From Breoghania sp963678585 (GTDB lineage: Bacteria > Pseudomonadota > Alphaproteobacteria > Rhizobiales > Stappiaceae): a stretch of 64,000 nucleotides of DNA. Shown here piece after piece: positions 1 through 8,823 of this stretch. How positions within the stretch are numbered: the first letter of the stretch is position 1; each line of letters begins with the position of its first letter. The notes under the pieces were generated by a model that worked only from the letters and a program-made list of their open reading frames with translations, was not told where the DNA came from and ran no database searches. The stretch spans positions 3,100,001 through 3,164,000 of the forward strand of contig CAXXGA010000002.1 in assembly GCA_963678585.2 (NCBI GenBank), in the 5' to 3' direction. The position numbers were made by a program, and so were the translations under genes.

Positions 1-42
1 ACGGCGCAGCAAGACGCGCGGACCGGCCGAACTGTCCCTCAT
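1..42 (-). CDS. ptsP: PtsP, PEP-protein phosphotransferase of the nitrogen PTS (5' end only)
   Basis: Only the first 14 codons lie in the window. They read MRDSSAGPRVLLRR, which matches the start of rhizobial PtsP (EI-Ntr), the enzyme that phosphorylates NPr from phosphoenolpyruvate. A purine-rich ribosome site (AGGGGGAG, about 10 nt upstream) supports this ATG. The gene runs off the left edge on the minus strand, 110 bp downstream of lysC and in the same direction, an arrangement common in Hyphomicrobiales. The call rests on a short N-terminal match and gene order, so the rest of the protein cannot be checked here. Confidence 0.75.
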   Translation of the reverse strand, partial: MRDSSAGPRVLLRR

Positions 43-152
43 CCTCCGCCATCTCCCCCTGTTTCGGTTCGGCAACCCGAAGCCTGCCGGATCACGAGTA
101 TACCGACAGGATTCGATTCGGCATCAAGCCTGCTGGCTCGTGCGATGCCCGA

Positions 153-1403
153 CTAGCCGTCGAGCCCGTATAGCGAATGCAAAGTCCGAACCGCAAGTTC
201 GGTATAGGCGGAATCGATCAGCACGGAAATCTTGATCTCCGAGGTCGTGATGGCCCGGATGTTGATTCCCTTCTCCGCAAGGCTGCGGAAGCACTGCGAG
301 GCAACACCGGCATGAGAACGCATGCCCATGCCGATGACCGACACTTTCACCACGTCGGTCGCCCCTTCGAGCAGACCGAACTGCAGTTCCGAGCGCTGAT
401 CTTCCAGCACCTTCATGGCGCGGTCGTAATCGGTCTGGGGAACCGTGAAAGTGATATCCGTCGTGGAGCCGTCCGGCGAAATATTCTGGACGATCATATC
501 GACATTGATGTTGTTGTCGGAAAGCGGGCCGAAGACAGACGCTGCGACGCCCGGCTTGTCCGGCACGTTGCGAATGGAAATCTGCGCTTCGTCCTTGGAA
601 AAGGCGATGCCTGTGACGACTTGCTGTTCCACGATCTCGTCCTCGTCGCAAATAAGAGTTCCCGGGGGCAGATTGTCGACGCCGATCTGCGGCGCGTCCG
701 GGTCATCGAAAGAAGAGCGCACGAACGTGCGCACGCCATGCACCATGGCCATTTCAACCGAGCGTACCTGCAGCACCTTCGCGCCCAGCGACGCCATCTC
801 CAGCATTTCCTCAAACGAAATGCGGTCGAGGCGACGGGCGCGCGGCACGATGCGCGGGTCGGTCGTGTAGACGCCGTCCACGTCGGTATAGATATCGCAG
901 CGATCCGCCTTGATCGCGGCCGCCACCGCCACCGCACTGGTGTCGGAACCGCCGCGGCCCAGCGTGGCGATCCGGTTGTCCGGCGAAAGCCCCTGGAAAC
1001 CGGCCACCACCGCGACCTGCCCCATCTCCAGCCGTTCGATCAGCTTGTCGCCGTCGATATCGGTGATGCGGGCGGCGCCGTGCGCGGAATCGGTGTGCAT
1101 GGCAATCTGCCAGCCGAGCCAGGAGCGGGCGTCCACGCCCATCGCCTGAAGCACGATTGCCAAAAGCCCCGCCGTTACCTGCTCGCCGGAGGAGACGATG
1201 GCGTCGTATTCGCGCGCATCGTGCAAGGTGGAGGCTTCGCGGCACAAGGCGACCAGTTCGTTCGTCTTACCCGCCATTGCGGAGACCACGACGGCCACCT
1301 GATTGCCCGCTTCGACTTCACGTTTGACGTGGCGCGCCACGTTGCGGATACGTTCGAGATTGGCGACAGACGTGCCGCCGAATTTCATAACCAGTCGGGC
1401 CAT
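153..1403 (-). CDS. lysC: Aspartate kinase
   Basis: 416-residue cytoplasmic aspartokinase, which makes aspartyl phosphate from aspartate and ATP, the first step to lysine, threonine, methionine and diaminopimelate. The N-terminus MARLVMKFGGTSV carries the KFGGTSV kinase signature; GRGGSDTSAVA and the DVDGVYTTDPR segment belong to the amino-acid kinase fold. The C-terminal third holds two ACT domains (for example DKPGVAASVFGPLSDNNINVD in part, and the segment near VSVIGMGMRSHAGVA), which bind feedback inhibitors. An open frame continues upstream of the start chosen, but family alignment and length place the start here. It is divergent from ubiG and probably followed by ptsP. Confidence 0.96.
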   Translation of the reverse strand: MARLVMKFGGTSVANLERIRNVARHVKREVEAGNQVAVVVSAMAGKTNELVALCREASTLHDAREYDAIVSSGEQVTAGLLAIVLQAMGVDARSWLGWQIAMHTDSAHGAARITDIDGDKLIERLEMGQVAVVAGFQGLSPDNRIATLGRGGSDTSAVAVAAAIKADRCDIYTDVDGVYTTDPRIVPRARRLDRISFEEMLEMASLGAKVLQVRSVEMAMVHGVRTFVRSSFDDPDAPQIGVDNLPPGTLICDEDEIVEQQVVTGIAFSKDEAQISIRNVPDKPGVAASVFGPLSDNNINVDMIVQNISPDGSTTDITFTVPQTDYDRAMKVLEDQRSELQFGLLEGATDVVKVSVIGMGMRSHAGVASQCFRSLAEKGINIRAITTSEIKISVLIDSAYTELAVRTLHSLYGLDG

Positions 1404-1659
1404 CGGGATCGAATTCTGGAACAATGGGTCATGCCGCCAGCTTGCGCGAAAGTTCCGATCAAGATGACGGCGTTGGTCGGCGCGTATCCATACATAGAAG
1501 CCGCCGGACCTGCAACCGGACAAACGGGAGCCGCATTCTTTCCGGCACAAGCGCCCCGCGCAAAGAGCGCACAAGACCGCCGCCCCGCTTGACAAGAGAA
1601 CGCCGAAAGCCGACGAACATGGACCCAAAGCCGCAGGCTGGACGAGGAGAGGTTCGCCA

Positions 1660-2400
1660 ATGACGACGAAGACCACCGTGGACGATGCAGAAGTCGCCCG
1701 CTTTTCGGCCATGGCCGACGACTGGTGGGATCCGACGGGTGATTTTCGCCCGCTCCACAAGTTCAGCCCCGTACGTCTTGGCTACATCAAGGAGCACGTG
1801 AGCGCGCATTTCGGCCGCAAGGCCACGGACCCGCATGCTTTCAAGGGGCTGAGATGCCTCGACATCGGCTGCGGCGGCGGCTTGCTCTCCGAACCAATGA
1901 CCCGGCTCGGCGCGACCATGGTCGGCGTCGACCCCTCGCCCGTGAACATCGAGGTCGCGCGCCTGCATGCGGAACGTTCCGGCCTCGACATCGACTACCG
2001 CGCCGCAACCGCGGAAGACCTGGCGGCGGACGGGGAGATGTTCGACGTCGTCTTCAACATGGAAGTCGTTGAGCACGTCGCCGATGTTCCGGCCTATCTT
2101 GAGGCTTGCGCACAGATGGTGAAGCCCGGCGGGCTGATGTTCCTCGCGACCATCAACCGCACCCTGAAGGCTTATGCGCTGGCGATTGTGACGGCCGAAC
2201 GCGTGCTGCGCTGGCTCCCGCCGGGAACCCACAATTACGAAAAGCTGGTCCGTCCGCCGGAGATCGAAGGTCCGCTGACGCAAGCAGGCATGAACCTCAT
2301 CGACCAGTGCGGCGTCACTTACAATCCGCTGCTCGACCGCTGGGGCCGTTCGCGGGACATGGACGTCAATTACATGATGCTGTTCACCCGCCCCTTATAG
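1660..2400 (+). CDS. ubiG: Ubiquinone biosynthesis O-methyltransferase UbiG
   Basis: 246 residues, the usual UbiG length. It is an S-adenosylmethionine-dependent O-methyltransferase acting at two O-methylation steps of ubiquinone synthesis at the inner membrane. The N-terminal FSAMADDWWDPTGDFRPLHK segment and the SAM-binding glycine motif LDIGCGGGLLSEPMTRLGA are characteristic, followed by FNMEVVEHV and the C-terminal NYM(M)LF. A GAGGAGAGG ribosome site precedes the ATG. It is divergent from lysC, with 256 bp between them. Confidence 0.95.
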   Translation: MTTKTTVDDAEVARFSAMADDWWDPTGDFRPLHKFSPVRLGYIKEHVSAHFGRKATDPHAFKGLRCLDIGCGGGLLSEPMTRLGATMVGVDPSPVNIEVARLHAERSGLDIDYRAATAEDLAADGEMFDVVFNMEVVEHVADVPAYLEACAQMVKPGGLMFLATINRTLKAYALAIVTAERVLRWLPPGTHNYEKLVRPPEIEGPLTQAGMNLIDQCGVTYNPLLDRWGRSRDMDVNYMMLFTRPL

Positions 2401-2440
2401 GCAGGCCCTGGCAGATCAATGCCGTGCTCGGGAGGAGCCC

Positions 2441-3130
2441 ATGGAGCCGATCGTTTTCATCCCGGGCCTCTTGTGCACGGAAGTTCTTTTCGCGCCGCAG
2501 CTCGGCGCCTTTTCCGATCACCCGGTGATGGTCGCCGATCACCGCAGCCATGATTCCATGGCCGCAATCGCGAACACCATCCTTGCGGCCACGCCCGAAC
2601 GCTTTTCCGTCGTCGGCCTGTCGATGGGCGGCTACATCGCGCTGGAACTGATGCGGCAGGTGCCGGAACGCGTCTCCCGCCTCGCCCTCCTGAACACGCT
2701 CGCCCGGCCCGATACGCCCGAACAGACCGCGCATCGCGAGCGGCTTATCGCGCTTGCCGAGGACGGAAAGTTCGACCGCGTCGCCCCTGCGCTGTTTCCC
2801 AAGTTCGTCGCCCCCGACCGGGTCGAGGACGAAACCCTGCGCGAGACGGTTGAGGAAATGGCGCGCGACACCGGGCCTGAGACCTTCGTGCGTCAGCAGC
2901 GCGCCATCATCGCGCGCATCGACCAGCGCCCGAACCTCGCCGCGATCACCTGCCCGACGCTGGTGCTGGCAGGCGAACTGGACCAGCTCATGCCGGTGGA
3001 GGTGGTGCGCGAGATCCATGAGGGCATCCCGGCAAGCCGGTTCGAGTGCCTGCCCGGTTGCGGTCACCTCTCCACGCTGGAACAGCCCGAAGAGACGATC
3101 CGCATCCTCAAGGACTGGATCGGGCGCTGA
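2441..3130 (+). CDS. Alpha/beta-fold hydrolase
   Basis: 229-residue hydrolase of the alpha/beta fold. The nucleophile elbow is GLSMGGY, the acid is probably the Asp in GELDQLMP, and the catalytic His lies in GCGHLSTLE near the C-terminus, so the triad is complete. No signal peptide is visible, so it is probably cytoplasmic. It lies 40 bp downstream of ubiG on the same strand with an AGGAG site, so cotranscription is likely. It converges on phaC. The substrate is unknown; a role in polyester or ester metabolism would be speculation based on position. Confidence 0.8.
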   Translation: MEPIVFIPGLLCTEVLFAPQLGAFSDHPVMVADHRSHDSMAAIANTILAATPERFSVVGLSMGGYIALELMRQVPERVSRLALLNTLARPDTPEQTAHRERLIALAEDGKFDRVAPALFPKFVAPDRVEDETLRETVEEMARDTGPETFVRQQRAIIARIDQRPNLAAITCPTLVLAGELDQLMPVEVVREIHEGIPASRFECLPGCGHLSTLEQPEETIRILKDWIGR

Positions 3131-3151
3131 AGCAGCAGCCCGGATCGCGCC

Positions 3152-5068
3152 TCACTTCATCAGGACGTATTCGCCCGGGGCATCCATGATCGGCGCATAA
3201 CCCGCCTCCGGCGCGCCCATGGCGGGCGGCGTCGTCGTGCCCGCGGAATGCGACTTCAGCCAGTCCGACCAGGCAATCCACCACGATCCCTCGTGTTCCA
3301 CGGCACGTTCCAGCCATCCGTCCGGATCGTGGAAGCCGTTATGCCCTTCCTGCGCGAGCATGCGGTAATGGCGGTGCTTGTGGCCGGGCTCGGAGACGAT
3401 GCCCGCATTGTGCCCGCCATTGGCGAGAACGAAGGTGACGGGCGTATCCGCCAGATAGGTGATCTTGTGCACCGAACGCCAGGGCGCGACATGGTCGCTC
3501 TCCGTGCCCACGGCAAAGATCGGCACCTGAATTTCTTCCGGCGCAACCGGTTCGCCGTTCACCTTGTAGCTTGCCTTGGCAAAGGCGTTGTCGAGGAAAA
3601 GCTCGCGCAGATATTGCGAATGCATGAGATAGGGCATGCGCGTGGCATCCGCGTTCCAGGCCAGCAGATCGAAGACCGGCGCACGCTCTCCCAGCATGTA
3701 ATTGTGCACGTTGCGCGACCAGATCAGGTCGTGCGAGCGCAGCAACTGGAAGGCCCCCGCCATCTGTTTGGAATCCAGATATCCCTGCTCCCACATCATG
3801 TCTTCCAGATAGGCGACCTGGCTTTCGTCGATGAAGAGCGTGAGTTCGCCCGCTTCCGTGAAATCGGTCTGCGCGGCGAACAGGCTGACGGAGGCGAGCC
3901 GGTCATCGCCGAAGCGCCCCATCGCGGCGGCTGCGATGGACAGAAGCGTACCGCCCAGACAGTAACCCGCCGTGTGGATCTTCTCTCCCGGCACGATGGT
4001 GCCGACCGCATCGAGTGCCGCCATGACACCGAGACGGCGATAGTCGTCCAGCGAGACGTCGCGGTCTTCCTCGCCCGGGTTCTTCCACGAGATCATGAAG
4101 ACCGTGTGCCCTTGCGAAACGAGGTAGCTCACCAGCGAGTTCGTCTGCGACAGATCGAGAATGTAATATTTCATGATCCATGCGGGCACGATCAGTACCG
4201 GCTCGCGCTGCACGGTCTTCGTCGTGGGCGTGTACTGGATCAGTTCGATCAACGAATTGCGATAGACGACCTTGCCGGGCGTTGCGGCCAGATTTTCGCC
4301 GACCTTGAACGCCTCAACCCCGACGGGCGGCTTCTCGTTGGCGATCCGCTCCATGTCCTCCATGAAGTTCTGGAAGCCGCGTAGGAGGTTCATGCCCCCC
4401 TCTTTCCGGGTCTGCGCCAGCACTTCCGGATTGGTGAAAGCATTGTTGGACGGCGAGAACAGGTCGAGCACCTGCCGGGTCATGAAATCGATCAGGCGCT
4501 CATGGTGGGGCGAAACCCCGCGCACGCCCGTCACCGCCTCGTGCCAGAGACGCTGATTGAGCAGAAATCCCTGATGCAGGATGTTGAAGGGATAGGTCTG
4601 CCAGGCAGGATCGGAAAACCGGTGATCCTGCGGCAGGGGCTCGATGCAGGGCTCCGGCTGCCCCCCGGCGAGACAGGCAGCCACGTATTTCGAATAATCC
4701 ACGCCCCTGTGCCAGGCCTTGTTGCCCATGCGCATCTGGTGACCGGGCGTGGAGCCGAGATGGGTCAGCCAGTCGGTATAGGCCTGCGCAAGCGCGCCCG
4801 GCGAAAGGCCGCCCGTCATCTGGGCAAGCGTCGAGCGGGCCGCCCGATCCAGGAATTCCGACAAGGCGTGGGCCGCATGCGCCGGATCGGCCGCATGCGC
4901 CGCTTCATTGGCAAGCTCCTGCGGCCCTTCCGGGATCGGGGCATTGGCATCGCTGCCGTTCGCAAGTTCGGCCTCTGTCTTGGCCGGGGTGGGTTTTGTT
5001 GGAGTCTTCCGCCTGGAACCGCTCGCGCGCTTGGGACTGGCTGTCTTTGTCGCTTTCGGAGATTGCAT
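3152..5068 (-). CDS. phaC: Class I poly(3-hydroxyalkanoate) polymerase PhaC
   Basis: 638-residue PHA synthase, which polymerises 3-hydroxyacyl-CoA into storage polyester at the granule surface. The lipase-like box GYCLGGT contains the catalytic Cys; the Asp in GTESDHVAPW and the His in NGGHNAGIVS complete the triad. The first 70 or so residues are a Lys/Thr/Pro/Ala-rich tail, longer than in many class I enzymes (about 590 residues). The start MQSPKATK was chosen because upstream residues show no family similarity. It is divergent from the phasin gene across a 348-bp control region. Confidence 0.94.
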   Translation of the reverse strand: MQSPKATKTASPKRASGSRRKTPTKPTPAKTEAELANGSDANAPIPEGPQELANEAAHAADPAHAAHALSEFLDRAARSTLAQMTGGLSPGALAQAYTDWLTHLGSTPGHQMRMGNKAWHRGVDYSKYVAACLAGGQPEPCIEPLPQDHRFSDPAWQTYPFNILHQGFLLNQRLWHEAVTGVRGVSPHHERLIDFMTRQVLDLFSPSNNAFTNPEVLAQTRKEGGMNLLRGFQNFMEDMERIANEKPPVGVEAFKVGENLAATPGKVVYRNSLIELIQYTPTTKTVQREPVLIVPAWIMKYYILDLSQTNSLVSYLVSQGHTVFMISWKNPGEEDRDVSLDDYRRLGVMAALDAVGTIVPGEKIHTAGYCLGGTLLSIAAAAMGRFGDDRLASVSLFAAQTDFTEAGELTLFIDESQVAYLEDMMWEQGYLDSKQMAGAFQLLRSHDLIWSRNVHNYMLGERAPVFDLLAWNADATRMPYLMHSQYLRELFLDNAFAKASYKVNGEPVAPEEIQVPIFAVGTESDHVAPWRSVHKITYLADTPVTFVLANGGHNAGIVSEPGHKHRHYRMLAQEGHNGFHDPDGWLERAVEHEGSWWIAWSDWLKSHSAGTTTPPAMGAPEAGYAPIMDAPGEYVLMK

Positions 5069-5416
5069 AAGCGGCTCGCTCTGTTGCCGGCCCGCATAAC
5101 GGGCGGTGGATGAGGAACTGAACTCGGGGCGAAAACCCCGCGCGCAGGAAAAATCGCTCCCCGCCAACCGGCTTTCACCGCCAGCTTGAAGCATGCCTTT
5201 ACTCGCGCCAACCGTGCATTCCGCTAGGTAAGTTCTCAAGCAGAAAATGCTCAGACCCGGCGCGCCTGCGACATTGCATCACATACCTTAAAACGCAGTT
5301 GCACAAAATTCATTATCGCATTGCACCATACCCTAACGTAAGATGCTCGGGGCTGGGACAACCGGAGGGCCGACAGAAAGCTGGACCTCGCGGTTTTGAA
5401 TCAAGGGAGAAGTGTC
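5069..5416. promoter_or_regulatory. phaC-phasin divergent control region with TTGCA(T/C) repeats
   Basis: This 348-bp stretch has no gene. Three copies of TTGCA(T/C) stand on the plus strand at 5274-5279, 5299-5304 and 5321-5326, 25 and 22 bp apart, about two helical turns. Regulators of the PhaR type in alphaproteobacteria are known to bind TGC-rich sites upstream of phasin genes, so a PhaR operator is the natural guess. The exact -35 and -10 boxes cannot be assigned with confidence. Confidence 0.4.
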
Positions 5417-5869
5417 ATGCCGCGTCAGACAAAAGCGCCTGCCAAAGACCCCTCCGTCATTGCCTTTCCGTGGCTCGATCCCGAATGGATGGAGAAGGCG
5501 GACTTTTTCGGCAGCCGGATTTTCGATCAGATCAGCAAGGCTCAGGTCGAGGTTCTCGACAAGAGCGAAACCCTTTTTGAAGACCATTTGAGCTTCGTGC
5601 GCGGACGCGTGCACGCCGATTTCGAATGCGCCAAGGCCCTGTCCGAGGCTCGCGATCCGGTCGAGGTCTTTCACGTGATGAGCGCGTTCTGGGAAAAGGC
5701 CTACGCAGACTACAACGCCTGCGCGGAAACCAACGGCGACAAGCTGCGCGAGATCGTGGCGCGGTGCTGTGAGAACGGAATGCAGATTGCGGAGACATCC
5801 GGCGAGGCCGCCAGCAGCGCGGAGGTCGCGCTGGACAAGATCATGAAACCCGTGGCCGACGCGGACTGA
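5417..5869 (+). CDS. Phasin family protein (PHA granule-associated)
   Basis: 150 residues, mostly amphipathic helix without signal peptide, as expected for a small phasin coating PHA granules. The central segment (FEDHLSFVRGRVHADFECAK, then DPVEVFHVMSAFWEKAYADY) fits the Phasin_2 family. An AAGGGAGAAG ribosome site lies just before this ATG; an in-frame ATG seven codons upstream lacks one. Its position divergent from phaC strongly supports the role. It probably controls granule size and number; the paralogue type cannot be told from sequence alone. Confidence 0.85.
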   Translation: MPRQTKAPAKDPSVIAFPWLDPEWMEKADFFGSRIFDQISKAQVEVLDKSETLFEDHLSFVRGRVHADFECAKALSEARDPVEVFHVMSAFWEKAYADYNACAETNGDKLREIVARCCENGMQIAETSGEAASSAEVALDKIMKPVADAD

Positions 5870-5924
5870 GCGATCCGTAACCGGCCGCGTGAGCGGGCCG
5901 AAAGCCAAAAGCGCGCAAGCTTGT

Positions 5925-6422
5925 TCAGTTCTTGTCTTCGGGCAGAACCGGCAGGGGAAGGATTTCGATGCCTTCCTCAACCAGTTCGCGTGTGTCTTCC
6001 GGCGTTGCTTCGCCGTAGATGGAGCGCTGCTCCGTCTCGCCGTGATGCATCGCGCGGGCTTCGCTTGCGAACCGGCTGCCGACATTGTCGGCACTTTCGG
6101 TAATGAGCTTGCGCAGCTTGCGCATCATATCGACGATCTGGGCCTGCTGCGGATTGGGCATGGCCATGACCGGCACGGCAGGCTCCGGCGTCTGCACGGC
6201 GGGAGCCTCGTCGACCGCAGGCTCGACCGCCGGTCCCGGCGCACGGGCATCGTCGCGGGTGCCGGAAACGGCGGGCGCCATCAGCGCTTTAGAGACCTCG
6301 GCCCCGCCACATATCGGGCAGGTCAGGTGGCCGGAGTGCGCCTGAGCGTCGAAATCCCCGGCATTGCGGAACCAGCCTTCGAATTCATGCCCCTCGGCAC
6401 ACTGAAGAGAATAGTGGATCAT
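5925..6422 (-). CDS. DUF1178 family protein
   Basis: 165 residues. The N-terminus MIHYSLQCAEGHEFEGWFRN, followed by LTCPICG, is the hallmark of DUF1178: one Cys-x4-His and a C-x2-C that look like a small metal-binding domain. The middle is Ala/Pro-rich and probably disordered, and the C-terminal part carries a GE(T/A)-rich conserved block. Function is unknown. Its ATG overlaps the stop codon of the nitrilase gene by 4 bp (ATGA), so the two are translationally coupled; the family is usually found in this operon in Hyphomicrobiales. Confidence 0.9.
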   Translation of the reverse strand: MIHYSLQCAEGHEFEGWFRNAGDFDAQAHSGHLTCPICGGAEVSKALMAPAVSGTRDDARAPGPAVEPAVDEAPAVQTPEPAVPVMAMPNPQQAQIVDMMRKLRKLITESADNVGSRFASEARAMHHGETEQRSIYGEATPEDTRELVEEGIEILPLPVLPEDKN

Positions 6423-7276
6423 GATGCGGGTTCCGTCTGTGCTGATGCGACTGTCTCGATTGTGAAGGAGCGCTCGTTGGCGATTGCCGGAACGCGTGCG
6501 CGCGCCTTGGCGACCTCTGCCGGGTCTATCTCGGCCATGATAAAGCCCGGCTCATCATGTTCGGCCTCCGCAATCACCTCGCCCCACGGGGCGACGATCA
6601 GCGAATGGCCATAAGTCTCGCGCCCGTCCTCATGCCGCCCGCCCTGCGCCGCGGCGATGACATAGGCGCCGTTTTCGATGGCGCGGGAGCGCAGCAGCAC
6701 ATGCCAGTGGGCCTGACCCGTCTGCCGGGTGAAGGCGGCCGGCACCGTCAGCACCTGAGCACCTGCCTTCGCCTGACCGCGGAAGATCTGCGGGAAGCGG
6801 ACGTCGTAGCAGATCGCCATGCCGAGCTTCGCCTGAGGAAGATCGATAACCGGGCTGATTTCGCCGGGCTGATAGGTGCGCGATTCCCGCCAGCTCTCGC
6901 CATTGTCCAGATCCACGTCGAACATGTGGATCTTGTCGTAGCGCGCCGCGATCTCGCCTTCCGGCGTGATCAGGTGACCGCGATTGGCCACCGTTTCCTC
7001 ACCGAGGCGGATCGCCAGCGACCCGATATGCAGCCAGATGCCCAGCTCGCGCGCCAGCGCCCGCAGACGCTTGAGCGTGGGATCGTCGGCCTCATAGGCG
7101 ATCTTGGTGAAAAGGGTCGCCCGGTCGCGTTCAAGAAGATTGGTCATTTCCGGCGTCAGCGCGTAGGACGCGCCCGCTTCGGCGGCTGCGCGCACGAGCT
7201 TTTCCGCCGCGGCGATATTTGCCTCGACATCGCGACCGGATCGCATCTGGATGCAAGCCGCCTTGAACGCAGTCAT
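6419..7276 (-). CDS. Nit-family carbon-nitrogen hydrolase (amidase)
   Basis: 285 residues, one nitrilase-superfamily domain. The catalytic Glu-Lys-Cys triad is visible in LTPEMTN, RYDKIHMFDV and MAICYDVRFPQ. The DKIHMFDV and CYDVRFP motifs resemble the Nit1/Nit2 branch, whose members hydrolyse deaminated glutathione or omega-amides, so a metabolite-repair role is the best guess. It lies between grxC and the DUF1178 gene in one minus-strand run and overlaps the latter by 4 bp. The glutathione-related neighbour grxC fits a deaminated-glutathione amidase, but this remains inference. Confidence 0.88.
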   Translation of the reverse strand: MTAFKAACIQMRSGRDVEANIAAAEKLVRAAAEAGASYALTPEMTNLLERDRATLFTKIAYEADDPTLKRLRALARELGIWLHIGSLAIRLGEETVANRGHLITPEGEIAARYDKIHMFDVDLDNGESWRESRTYQPGEISPVIDLPQAKLGMAICYDVRFPQIFRGQAKAGAQVLTVPAAFTRQTGQAHWHVLLRSRAIENGAYVIAAAQGGRHEDGRETYGHSLIVAPWGEVIAEAEHDEPGFIMAEIDPAEVAKARARVPAIANERSFTIETVASAQTEPAS

Positions 7277-7471
7277 CGAAATCCCTCCAGGCTATCCTTC
7301 GCAGGCTGCCGGACCTGGCCGCCAGCCCCCAACCGCCAGCCTTCTGGCCATAAGCCCCCACCCGTCAGACCGCGCAAGACAGCCTAGCGACGAAGTCTTA
7401 AGCCTTCCAAACCCGCACCGGCTGCAGGACCGCCCCCGCCCTTCGCAACCGTCTTACGGATCGGGGGTTTA

Positions 7472-7726
7472 TCAGGCTGCGAGCAGCGCGTCGAGCTTGC
7501 CGGCCCGCTCCAGCGCATGCAGCTCGTCGCAACCGCCCACATGGGTGTCGCCGATAAAGATCTGCGGGTAGGTGAAGCGACCGCTGCGATTTATCATTTC
7601 CGCGCGACGCTCGGGTTCCACCGTGGCGTCGAATTCCTGGTAGGCCACGCCCTTGGCGTCGAGCAGACGCTTTGCGGCCGTGCAGTAGCCGCACATCTGG
7701 CGGGTGTAGATGACGATGCTGTGCAT
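7472..7726 (-). CDS. grxC: Glutaredoxin 3
   Basis: 84-residue class I glutaredoxin, the usual size. The active site CGYC follows IVIYTRQM; TYPQIFIG provides the cis-proline, and GGCDELHALE is the glutathione-binding GG-C/D segment. It reduces disulfides and glutathionylated proteins with glutathione in the cytoplasm. The frame is open farther upstream, but MHSIVIYTR is the family start. It lies between comF and the nitrilase gene on the same strand, separated by about 180-195 bp on either side. Confidence 0.94.
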   Translation of the reverse strand: MHSIVIYTRQMCGYCTAAKRLLDAKGVAYQEFDATVEPERRAEMINRSGRFTYPQIFIGDTHVGGCDELHALERAGKLDALLAA

Positions 7727-7903
7727 TCGAGGTCCATCCGAAACAAAAATATCCGATCTGCGCGAGCGGATCGGGAGAGGGGGGGGCCTGATCGCGCAAC
7801 CGGGGCGCCCTGCTCTAGCATGCACTGTGCCAACGGCACGCATTTCGCCGGGCAAGCGCCGGTTGCCGACCGGATCCGGGCCGCGGCCCGGGTGTCAGGC
7901 GAC

Positions 7904-8704
7904 TTATATTGTTAGGGAAGCGGGAGAAACAACCCGGGCGAAGGTGAGAACGTCGACATGACCGGCTCCACCGCGCAGCAGCGCGCGCGTGCAGGCCTTC
8001 ACCGTCGCCCCCGTCGTGTAGACGTCGTCGACGAGCAGGATCCGGCGGTTCGAGATGACGTCCCGCGCCTGTCGCTCCACTGCGAAAGCCCCACGCACGT
8101 TGGTCTGGCGGTTCTTGCGTTCAAGTCCGACCTGTCTCTGTGTCGCTCGGATGCGCGAAAGAGCGTGAAGTTCCGCCGGTTTGCCGCTTGAAGAGGCAAT
8201 TGCGCGCGCAAGAACGGCAGCCTGATTGAAGCGGCGCTGCCACAGCCGCCTGCGATGCAACGGTACAGGCACGATCAAATCCGCCTCGTGGACCAGTTCC
8301 GCGCCCGCCCGCGCCATCCACCGCGCCATTGCCGCCCCCAGTTCGAGACGGTCGCGATACTTGAAGCCGTGAACGAGTTCTCGTGAAATCTCGTCGTGGA
8401 GACAGGCGGCGCGCGCGCGTTCGAAAGGCGGCGGATCGGCGATTGCCTCCGCGCTCAGCGCATCTTCGCCGAGATCATAGGCCATCGGCGTGCCGAGCCG
8501 TGCGCAATAGGGCCGCTCGATCCAGGAAAGCCGCGCCCAGCATGTCATGCAAAGCCCCGGCGAAGCGTGCAGCGGGCTCTCGCACACGAAACAGACCGGC
8601 GGCAGCACGAAATCGATGAGCCCGCGCGCAAGCGCGCCCACAGCCTTTCCGCCGTGAAAGCCCCCTCTCCGTCTCTCGCCGTTTTCCCTTGCGCTCTCGC
8701 TCAA
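7904..8704 (-). CDS. comF: ComF family protein (double zinc ribbon, phosphoribosyltransferase fold)
   Basis: 266 residues. An N-terminal zinc ribbon (CFVCESPLHASPGLCMTCW) is followed by a type I phosphoribosyltransferase domain with the PRPP-binding motif ILLVDDVYTTGATV. ComF proteins are required for DNA uptake in naturally competent bacteria, but are also kept in many species that do not show competence. No other competence genes are in the window. It is the first gene of the comF-grxC-nitrilase-DUF1178 run and is divergent from a methyltransferase gene. Confidence 0.9.
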   Translation of the reverse strand: MSESARENGERRRGGFHGGKAVGALARGLIDFVLPPVCFVCESPLHASPGLCMTCWARLSWIERPYCARLGTPMAYDLGEDALSAEAIADPPPFERARAACLHDEISRELVHGFKYRDRLELGAAMARWMARAGAELVHEADLIVPVPLHRRRLWQRRFNQAAVLARAIASSSGKPAELHALSRIRATQRQVGLERKNRQTNVRGAFAVERQARDVISNRRILLVDDVYTTGATVKACTRALLRGGAGHVDVLTFARVVSPASLTI

Positions 8705-8823
8705 TGCCCCCCGCGCAGCTCCCTGTCGTCAGGATCCCGAAGTCGTCAGGATCACCAATCCGGTTTTGACGCACCGTCCTTTCCGCGCGATAAGCAGCCT
8801 ACCATGATCCGCGAGCCCTGCCG

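Noticed and set aside
177..1592. A 471-codon open frame on the plus strand opposite lysC
   Set aside because: His/Arg-rich shadow of lysC with no recognised domain; lysC itself is complete.
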